Positions 56,770-64,000 of a stretch of DNA of 64,000 bases are shown piece by piece. The DNA is from Teratosphaeria epicoccoides (Eukaryota; Ascomycota; Dothideomycetes; Mycosphaerellales; Teratosphaeriaceae): positions 1 through 64,000 of the forward strand of contig JADDMT010000002.1 in the NCBI GenBank assembly GCA_021401465.1. The letters are read 5' to 3'. Position 1 is the stretch's first letter. Each line of letters opens with the position of its first letter. The notes below the pieces were generated by a model. It saw only the letters and a program-made list of their open reading frames with translations. It had not been told where the DNA came from and searched no databases. Both the position numbers and the translations under genes were made by a program.

Positions 56770-59700
56770 ATGGCTTTTGACTTGACGCTTGGCGGCAACG
56801 ACGATTCGAAGAATAAACAGCGCAGTCGACGAGATGAACGAGCCGCTGCTGGTCAGAAGAAACCGCAAGTCGGTTCGCGGAGTCTCGCTCGCCCCCAGGA
56901 TCGAGCTCTGTCACATGCCAGGTCTGATCCAACCGAAAAGACTGCCCGCGCCACCACAACCGACATTCAACATGCGGCTCGGAGCGGCACGTCGACAGAT
57001 CCTTCAAGACACAGATATGCCGCTTGCCCGTCACCAAATGTTGGAGTCAGCCAGCATGTGAGCGAGGTAGACTCAAAGTTCTTCAGTCCAAAAAGCGCAA
57101 GTGCGACAAGCAGAGACACTCAAGCAAACAAAAAGTCTTCGCCGACCAGATCCTTCCAGTTGTCGAACGTCAAAAGCAATGATCCAAGCAGTCGTCCCGA
57201 CCCTACCGATGGTTCGGGCATGCGAACAGGACTGAAGAACGCGGGTTCTGGGACACAAGGACGTAATTTACCCAAGGCAGACTTGCCACCAACTGCTGCA
57301 GCGCGCATCAATACACGAGACAACGCGGAGGCGCCGTTGGGAATGAAAAGACATCGCGAAGCTGAAACGGCCGACGAGACGCTACCATTCAAGAAGCCCA
57401 GGGTCGAAGCTCACAGTCAAAATCATGGTTCAGATCTATCATCCGCCATAATGGGGAGTCGAGCCCGGCGTCCTGCAATTGTGCCAAGCGACGATGCCGG
57501 GAGGGTGACAGCGCGGCAGAACACACCGAAAGAAGCCAAGAGCACACCAAGTGCGCCGCCACATCCTTCAGCGACTACTGAGTCTTCAACCGCTGGAAGA
57601 GCCTCGACGCGCAACAATGGTCAACCTGAGGTCATCATCTTGGATGACGACTATGACGAAGACGCGTCGACTACACAAGACGTCAGGCGGACCCACGTGC
57701 TCACTCCGAAGCAGCAAAGAACCATGAAACACGTTGTCGTTGATCTGAGCAATGACGACGATGGTGGAGGAGACGCGCCAGTCGCGCAGAGCCTTCATTC
57801 AAGCCCACATCAAGATGCGACGCCGAAGACGAGCCAGCCGCCAGCAAGTTCTGCAGATGTATCGAGCAGGCTGCCAAAGACCTCAGCCAGGTCATCGCAA
57901 CCAAAGATGTCAGCACCACACCGGCATATCGGACGTCCCAACGAGAAGATTTCACCCGACCACAGTGGAGGTAGGATCGAAGCTGCCGTAAACCCTTCGA
58001 AGTCTAGCGAGTCGCGTTCCAAAAGGATATCGCGCAACGTCCCGCGGCTTTCGCCCTTGGCATTGGATGCTTCCAATCAAGGCTCTGAAGAAGGCAAAGA
58101 CGCATCGAAGGAAAATTTGATCGATGAATCCGGCCATCCCGACTCGAACACCTCACTTGCATCTTCTCCGCAAATGGCTCTCGCTCGAGCTACCGGCCTT
58201 CGGAAGCGTGTCGCTGTAAGCGGTCTGGACAGCCAGAGGGCGGCAGCAGCCGCACCACGGGAACAAAATGCCCGTGCCACTTCAAGCGCTCAAGAAGAAG
58301 CTGGAAATGCCGTGAACGCCAAGGAGGCTGCTTTAGGCTCCGCTGTGGCGAAGCAGACGGGCACTGTCAGCACTTTGCCCTCTAAATCCAGTACAGCGAA
58401 CGGCTCTGCTTCTAGCAATCCAAAGCCGCCAATCGTTGCAAAAACACAGCCGACACCAGCGAGAAATTACCTGCAAACGGTACTAAATGATGATCAATTT
58501 TGGGAGAAGGCTCAGCTAGCGCTCAAAGATGCAGCACGACGTACAGAGCAGCGGTCCACGCCGAGAAAGGCTCCGAAGCAGCGATCTGAGCCGCTCGGAG
58601 CAAACAGCACAGCTACACCTTTCCGCGGCACCCGAGTCGCGCGTGTTCTTTTCGACGATACTCGCAAACCTGACGAGAGCCCTCAGGCCCCAGGTGTAGC
58701 CAGGGAGAGCAGTGCGATCGCTTCCAGCACTGACAAGCACGTCGCAGAGGCGATCCAAGCTCGAGTCGAGACTTTGGCTCAAACTGTGGAACGGACTGTG
58801 GGCGCGGAACTTGGCACCTATGCAGCCGATAATAAGTATTATACTCGAGTACAGTTGAAGCATGCGAGATTGTCTAAGAAGACAGATTGTTCAAGCGGAG
58901 GTTTATCTCGCGATGAAAATCATGACGGCGCACAAGCCAGCAAGCCTTACTCCTTCAAGTCATGGACTCCGCTGAAAATCGAGCCGAGAGCCAAAGGTAC
59001 CACTTCGAAAATCACCACTCTGTTTGACGCAGAACGACCTGGCAGGCCTGGCAAGATGAAGCTTGCAGTACCACACATTCCTCTGAGGCCTCAAGATGAT
59101 ATGCCTGCATACGCGCATTATGTAAGCATCAAGGAGAACTTCTTGGCAGCCAACAATCGCAACCTGCATTACTGGCCGTACTTTGAGGATGAGTTCGATT
59201 ATGAAGAACGCGGGAAGTCGCTAAGATCGCAATATGATCTTGACATCCTCCCAAGACGGCGAAAGCTAGCCCTTCTGCAACGAGCAGAATCTCTTGAGGC
59301 CTATGCCGGAGTCGCATTGCAGAAATTGAATCTCACCTGGTCCGACGTGCTGAGCTACTTGCTTGATCCTCAACCTAATATCGGCGAAGATAATGCCGAC
59401 GCTTTGCGGGCACTGATGGAGCGAGACGCAGTCTGTGACGAAGACTTCAAACGTGGTGATGAGCGCGCCCAGACCGTGCTTTCCTGCCTGCCACCACCCA
59501 AGCCTGAGAGGATTGCTCGAGCAGCCGTTTTGTGTGAGAGATTCTCAAAGATGGCACGCATCAGTATTTGGCAGATAGCACGTAAGCATCTGCTGGACAG
59601 TCTGCCGCAAGATCTCGACAAGGGCCAGGCACTTTTCTTGGACGCATTTACATGCAGAGTGTGCATGCGGTTCGACTGCCCATACCACGGCCAAATCGAT

Positions 59701-61167
59701 GAGTATGAGGACGAGTACGACGAGCTTGACGAAATGTCCCCAGAACAGAGGAAGGATGATCCGGTTATCACGGACATCATTCACCCGCGCAAGGTCAACT
59801 ACCGAACCCGCACCGCGTTCAATCCTGCTCCCGTGTGGCCAAGCGATGCTCCAGCTGGTCCAACCTCAATGAAGAAGCGAGACCTAGGCTATTGGCAGAA
59901 GTTCTTCCGAGAGCCTGCAGAGCAAGACGTCTTCCATCCTTGCCATCATCCCGGTCTTTCGTGCAATCAGGCAGAGTGCTCCTGTTACGACCGCGGGCTG
60001 CCGTGCGAGAAGACGTGTAGCTGTAGCCCATTCTGCGCGAGGAAGTTTGTTGGATGCAATTGCAAGAAAGGCGGCAAAAAGGTGTGCTTTGAAGACGAGC
60101 GCTGCCTGTGCTCGGCGCTGGGCCGCGAGTGTGATCCAGATCTGTGTGGAAGCTGCGGCGTCATCGACGTCGTCGACCCAGTGAACCGCTACAACGACGA
60201 CATTTGCAAGGGGAAATGCAAGAACGCCGGCATACAGCGCGGTGTGTCCAAGCGAACCTTGGTCGGCGATAGCGCGATTCACGGCTTTGGCCTGTGCATT
60301 GGCGAAGACGTCGGTCCAGACGAATTCATTGGTGAATACAAGGGCGAGCTCATCACGAAAGAAGAGGCAGAGCGACGGGGAGCCGTGTACGAGTTTCAAG
60401 GTCTCAGCTACCTCTTCGCTTTGAACAAGACGCAGGAGCTCGACAGCACGTACTTCGGCAACAAGATCCGTTTCATCAACCACGCGAACGCGGGCCGCAA
60501 CAACACATACCCGCGCGTCCGCGTCGTCAACGCGGTGCACCACATTGCGCTGTACTCGAAGCAGAAACTCAAGTCTGGCGAGGAGCTCTTCTTCGACTAT
60601 GGGCCTAAGTTCGGGTGTGAGGCGCTCGGGGGCGCGCAGGCGGATCAGAAGAAGAGTAAGTCTGGACGAAAGGTGCGGGATTCGAATGTTATGCTTGCGC
60701 AGGAGTACGAGGTGGAGCATGCTTACGATGACCGCGGCAACCTCAGGGCGGTCAAGGGAGCGAAGCGCGGCCGTACGAGGAAGGGTCTGGTGGCGAAGGA
60801 GAGGCGCGGAGGCGGCGCGAATGCGAAGAAGGACGGTGGTGCTGTCGACGGTCTGGATGATCTCGACTGGCCTGACGGCATCGCTGCGGGTGCCGCTGCA
60901 CCGCAGGACGAGGAGATGCGAGACGCGGACGTGGACGACGCTGGAGGCGACGATAGACTCACCGCTTACTACGTCGACGGCTCTGACGGCGTTGAGCTGT
61001 CGGCCTTGACGCACGATGCTGGGGATGAGGACGACGAGGACTATGACGATGGACAGGAGGAGGACGACGACGAGGTTTCTAGCGATAGGGACGTGGAGGT
61101 GTCTCCGTCGCCGAGGGTGCCTAGGAGGAGCGGGAGGAGTGCTGGGCGCGGAGGGGAGGTTAGGTGA
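56770..61167 (+). CDS. kmt6: E(z)/EZH2-class SET histone methyltransferase (KMT6, PRC2 catalytic subunit)
   Basis: From ATG 56770 the frame gives 1465 residues. About 580 disordered N-terminal residues precede conserved helical segments and a Cys motif (FTCRVCMRFDCPYHG, the SANT2/MCSS-like zinc region). A CXC pre-SET domain runs about 1053-1150 (HPCHHPGLSC, CSCYDRGLPC, CNCKKGGKKVC, CLCSALGREC). The SET domain at about 1156-1285 has HGFG, FIGEYKGELITKEEAERRG, GNKIRFINHAN and GEELFFDYGPKF. Family members trimethylate H3K27 within PRC2 and silence facultative heterochromatin in fungi. About 180 residues follow the SET domain, ending in a long Asp/Glu run and an Arg/Gly tail, which is unusual because E(z) proteins normally end soon after SET. 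The N-terminus is uncertain. Confidence 0.9.
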   Translation: MAFDLTLGGNDDSKNKQRSRRDERAAAGQKKPQVGSRSLARPQDRALSHARSDPTEKTARATTTDIQHAARSGTSTDPSRHRYAACPSPNVGVSQHVSEVDSKFFSPKSASATSRDTQANKKSSPTRSFQLSNVKSNDPSSRPDPTDGSGMRTGLKNAGSGTQGRNLPKADLPPTAAARINTRDNAEAPLGMKRHREAETADETLPFKKPRVEAHSQNHGSDLSSAIMGSRARRPAIVPSDDAGRVTARQNTPKEAKSTPSAPPHPSATTESSTAGRASTRNNGQPEVIILDDDYDEDASTTQDVRRTHVLTPKQQRTMKHVVVDLSNDDDGGGDAPVAQSLHSSPHQDATPKTSQPPASSADVSSRLPKTSARSSQPKMSAPHRHIGRPNEKISPDHSGGRIEAAVNPSKSSESRSKRISRNVPRLSPLALDASNQGSEEGKDASKENLIDESGHPDSNTSLASSPQMALARATGLRKRVAVSGLDSQRAAAAAPREQNARATSSAQEEAGNAVNAKEAALGSAVAKQTGTVSTLPSKSSTANGSASSNPKPPIVAKTQPTPARNYLQTVLNDDQFWEKAQLALKDAARRTEQRSTPRKAPKQRSEPLGANSTATPFRGTRVARVLFDDTRKPDESPQAPGVARESSAIASSTDKHVAEAIQARVETLAQTVERTVGAELGTYAADNKYYTRVQLKHARLSKKTDCSSGGLSRDENHDGAQASKPYSFKSWTPLKIEPRAKGTTSKITTLFDAERPGRPGKMKLAVPHIPLRPQDDMPAYAHYVSIKENFLAANNRNLHYWPYFEDEFDYEERGKSLRSQYDLDILPRRRKLALLQRAESLEAYAGVALQKLNLTWSDVLSYLLDPQPNIGEDNADALRALMERDAVCDEDFKRGDERAQTVLSCLPPPKPERIARAAVLCERFSKMARISIWQIARKHLLDSLPQDLDKGQALFLDAFTCRVCMRFDCPYHGQIDEYEDEYDELDEMSPEQRKDDPVITDIIHPRKVNYRTRTAFNPAPVWPSDAPAGPTSMKKRDLGYWQKFFREPAEQDVFHPCHHPGLSCNQAECSCYDRGLPCEKTCSCSPFCARKFVGCNCKKGGKKVCFEDERCLCSALGRECDPDLCGSCGVIDVVDPVNRYNDDICKGKCKNAGIQRGVSKRTLVGDSAIHGFGLCIGEDVGPDEFIGEYKGELITKEEAERRGAVYEFQGLSYLFALNKTQELDSTYFGNKIRFINHANAGRNNTYPRVRVVNAVHHIALYSKQKLKSGEELFFDYGPKFGCEALGGAQADQKKSKSGRKVRDSNVMLAQEYEVEHAYDDRGNLRAVKGAKRGRTRKGLVAKERRGGGANAKKDGGAVDGLDDLDWPDGIAAGAAAPQDEEMRDADVDDAGGDDRLTAYYVDGSDGVELSALTHDAGDEDDEDYDDGQEEDDDEVSSDRDVEVSPSPRVPRRSGRSAGRGGEVR

Positions 61168-61811
61168 GGGTGAGGGGTGGTGTTGATGCTTGTCGGAGCA
61201 CGGCCTCTATTTGTCGCTGTGCGGGCCCGATGTTGCTGCCGCGGGAGGACTCCTCGTTTGGGAAGCATTCGAGCGATTGGGCTCGTGGCGTGGTATGTCG
61301 CGATTATGAATCGCCTGCTGGTCGTGTGCTGAAGGCCAAGAGCTCGGGATGTCTCGAGGCACCTGGCATTGATTTGTCTCAGGCGCCTTGAAATGACATA
61401 GCAGCCGGTATTGAAACTGAATAGTCAATGTCAACGTTGTATGGAGCCACTCTAGCAATGACGAAAATGCACAGAACTAGGTAATTCCAAAAGCAGCATG
61501 GCATCATTGGTCTATCGCACGAAAACTCTCATGACCCGTCTATCTGAAAGCGATGCTCCCCGTAATGCTTGCATACCCATATTTTATATCATGCGTGAGA
61601 CTGCCGTCGCTGTGATCGCTCCTACCCCAATAGCATAGTCGTCCGACCCGTCCGATCAAAACACAGACGACGCCAACACACTATCCGCCATCCCATCCAT
61701 CACACTCCCACCCCTAATCTCCACCTTCGCGCCCTCGGGCAAATTCTCCACAGCCTCGAGCGTCCTCTGGACACAATTCAAAGCCTTCTCCTTTGGAACC
61801 GAGAACCCCTC
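61168..61811. other. Convergent 3' spacer
   Basis: 644 bp between facing stop codons. A minus-strand frame resembling coding sequence at 61714-61992 is a shadow of the pyruvate kinase end. Confidence 0.4.
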
Positions 61812-63450
61812 CTAGGCATTCTGGTCCAAGCCCAAGTCCTCCTCCGCCGGTACCACACGCAACGTATTCGTGTGACCCATTCCGCCTCTCCAGCCCTGCA
61901 CGCACACGACCGCGTCGCCCTTGGCCAACACACCCAGCTTGATCGCGTTCGTGATGCCCCACTTCAACCGAGCGTCCACATCCTCTTGCCATGGCTGCAC
62001 CTTGAAGTCCGGCTTCTCCTTCGGGAAGTGGAAGGGCCAGACGCCGCGGTACAAGTGTGAATAGCGCGCGGCGCGGGCGTTGCGCGTCACCATGATGATG
62101 GGGCAGACGGGGCGATACTTTGAGATGAGACGAGCTGTGTTACCGGAGGTCGTCAGACAGAGGATCGCGCCGGCGTTCTGCTCGAGCGAGGCGGAGACGG
62201 CAGCCATGGCGCAGGTCTCGGTGGTGGGAACGGGGCGAGGGGCGAGGCTGCGGAGCTCGTCGAAGGCGTTGACGTAGGGGATGGCGACTTCGGCGAGCAG
62301 GCAAGTCTCGTGCATCATGCTGACGGCTTCCTTGGGGTAGTTGCCCTTGGCTGTCTCGCCGGACAACATGACGCAGTCGGAGCCGTCGAGGACGGCGTTG
62401 CCAACGTCGGAGACCTCAGCCCGGGTAGGACGCGGGTTGTAGGTCATGGACTCCAGCATCTGCGTGGCGGTAATTACTGGCTTGCCGGCGATGTTGCACT
62501 TGGTAATCATCATCTTTTGGGCGATGAAGACCTGCGCAGGCGGGATCTCAATACCCAAGTCACCACGAGCAACCATGACACCGTCGGTCACGGACAGAAT
62601 CTCATCGAAGTTGTTGACACCCTGCTGGTTCTCGATCTTGGCAATGACCTGGATGTCCTTGCCCGCTTCACCCAACACCTCGCGGATGTGCAGGATGTCC
62701 TCCTTGCGACGGATGAACGAAGCAAAGACCATGTCCACGTTGTTCTTGACACCAAACTGCAAATCCTTCTTGTCCTTCTCCGACAGGGCGGGGAGATCCA
62801 CATCGGTGCCTGGGAGGTTGACGCCCTTCTTGGAGCTGATCTTGCCGTTGTTGATGGCCTTGCACTTCAACGTCTTGTCGTCAACCACCTCCAAGACCTC
62901 AAAGGCCAAGACGCCATCGTCGACGTAGATCGTCCTGCCCTTCTCAATGACCTTGGTGATGTTCTTGTAGTCGACATACATGTTCTTGTTGTCGCTGGCC
63001 GTGGCATACTTGTCGTCGGTGGTGATGTTGAGCTCGCTGCCAGCGGAGATGGGGATGTCCTCGTCGCCGGGGGTGTTACCGGTGCGGATCTCGGGGCCCT
63101 TGGTGTCGAGGGCGATGGCGACGGGACGACCGACCTGCTCGACCTCGGCCTTGCGGGCGTTGTCAATAACGGATTGGTGGTAGTCGTAGGTGCCGTGAGA
63201 GAAGTTCATGCGGACGACGTTGAGGCCGGCGGTGCGCAGCATGTTGATCTTCTCCGCCGAGTTGGTCTTGGGACCTGCATTTCATTAGGATTGATTATTC
63301 TCATTAGCGGCAATTGGTTGAGGATGTACCAATGGTGCAGATGATGCTGGTGCGGCGGAAGGCCTTGGGCGGCTTGTACTCGGTGTTGAGGTTGGCCAGC
63401 CATTCCGCCCTGGTCTTGCCGTGGGTCTGGTGCGCCAAAGAGTCGGCCAT
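61812..63450 (-). CDS. pki1: Pyruvate kinase
   Basis: Exons 63450-63330 and 63274-61812 give 527 residues, the family length. The final glycolytic step (phosphoenolpyruvate + ADP to pyruvate + ATP) is supported by VRMNFSHG, ALDTKGPEIRTG, VIAKIENQQGVNNFDEIL, VMVARGDLGIEIP, TATQMLESM and the allosteric C-domain SGNTARLISKYRP. The 55-bp intron (GTACAT...TGCAG) joins ICTIG to GPKTNSAEKI in frame. Third positions are strongly C-biased, as expected of a highly expressed gene, and the leader has CA- and CT-type repeats. Confidence 0.98.
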
Positions 63451-64000
63451 GATGCGCGCGAGAGAGAGAGAGCGAGTGTGTGTGTGTGTGCGTGTGTGTG
63501 TGCGTGTGTGTGTGTCTGTGGGTGGGAGTGGGAGTCGTGTCAGCAATCCTTCTCCTCTGCTTCCGCTGCGCACATGCACTTCTGTTGAACCCCCACCGTT
63601 CTTCGCCTGAAACGCACCTTCTGTTTTGGGCCGGACCGAGGCAGAGATCTATCAGTGTTGCTCCAAGGGAAGGACTTGTCACAGCTGGAGCACAGGAATA
63701 AGAGTCAAAAAGGACGGGTTGATCGTGACGGTGAATGAACATTTTCTCAGCCCGCGCCAACAATTCACATGCCCGCGCCGATCAGCAAGCAGCACAATGA
63801 CGACGGTCTCCGACATCTCCTCTACCCAATGATATCAGCCATGCGGGAGTCACCGCCTCACCAACCTCTCCTTGACTCTCATTTCATGCCAAGCACATGT
63901 GTTGTGCTCACATTTCTTGGCCTCCTCAGCCTTCCTTGTTCCGATGAGCCTCACCGTCAAACGCCTTGCAGCTTGCCCAGCCTGCGCTAGCCAGCTCCCC
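63451..64000. promoter_or_regulatory. Pyruvate kinase promoter and leader
   Basis: No gene recognised on either strand to the window edge. On the minus strand a CA-repeat tract followed by a CT tract sits just before the ATG. Confidence 0.5.
63460..63530 (-). repeat. CA/CT microsatellite in the pyruvate kinase leader
   Basis: On the coding strand an interrupted (CA)n tract, about 45 bp with three CG interruptions, runs into a CT-rich stretch directly upstream of the start codon. Pyrimidine-rich leaders before the transcription start are typical of highly expressed fungal glycolytic genes. Confidence 0.75.

Noticed and set aside
59884..61014. 376-codon minus-strand frame
   Set aside because: Antisense shadow of the SET-domain gene; the sense frame carries the conserved CXC and SET motifs.
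62310..63344. 344-codon plus-strand frame
   Set aside because: Antisense shadow of pyruvate kinase caused by strong codon bias; Val/Leu/Asp-rich translation without a family.
63460..63530. Possible CRISPR-like or satellite array
   Set aside because: A simple CA/CT microsatellite without spacer structure.

Overview
The window is nuclear DNA of a filamentous ascomycete (Pezizomycotina). Genes are split by short introns, mostly 50-66 bp, with GTRNGT donors, CTRAC/CTGAC branch sites and CAG/TAG acceptors. They lie on both strands, and the products are fungal: a BimG-type PP1 ending FGRR, Sac1, a Rab5 GTPase, Fab1, Nbs1, Srs2, an E(z)-class SET protein and pyruvate kinase. A dothideomycete (Capnodiales/Mycosphaerellales-like) is my best guess, but the sequence alone does not prove it. 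Introns were spliced by eye from frame continuity and consensus sites; most multi-exon models close exactly in frame.

Layout. 1-2.3 kb: a partial, stop-broken Lys/Arg-rich ORF, then AT-rich DNA. 2.3-7.3 kb: an NCS1 nucleobase permease, an Ayr1-like short-chain reductase, and the PP1 catalytic subunit (minus). 7.3-16.3 kb: two gene-poor stretches around a 900-codon leucine-rich-repeat protein (minus). 16.3-19.8 kb: Sac1 phosphoinositide phosphatase (minus) divergent from a Rab5/Vps21 GTPase. 20.2-24.4 kb: ribosomal protein uS5 (RPS2), converging on a large protein whose N-terminus resembles the OB fold of shelterin TPP1. 24.7-34.9 kb: the PI3P 5-kinase Fab1 and the MRN subunit Nbs1. 34.9-40.1 kb: a 5 kb gap with a short interstitial telomere-like tract. 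40.1-46.4 kb: a C2H2 zinc-finger protein, tRNA-Arg(ACG), an aldehyde dehydrogenase, and a decayed O-methyltransferase. 46.6-49.6 kb: an ER FKBP divergent from a USP-type deubiquitinase frame broken by two UAG codons. 50.5-55.7 kb: Srs2 helicase, a small mitochondrial protein, and a membrane-anchored cytochrome b5-domain protein. 56.8-63.5 kb: an E(z)/KMT6-like histone methyltransferase and pyruvate kinase (minus).

Two functional themes recur. Sac1, Rab5 and Fab1 all act in phosphoinositide/endosomal membrane identity. Nbs1, Srs2 and the candidate TPP1 all act in chromosome-end and break metabolism, alongside the chromatin writer KMT6. No biosynthetic operon-like system, virus or intact transposon is visible. 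The most notable items are the candidate TPP1 and the deubiquitinase whose conserved Cys-box glutamine codon is UAG. The broken frames at 226, 48393 and 48639 carry stops that a CpA-to-TpA change (as in repeat-induced point mutation) would explain.
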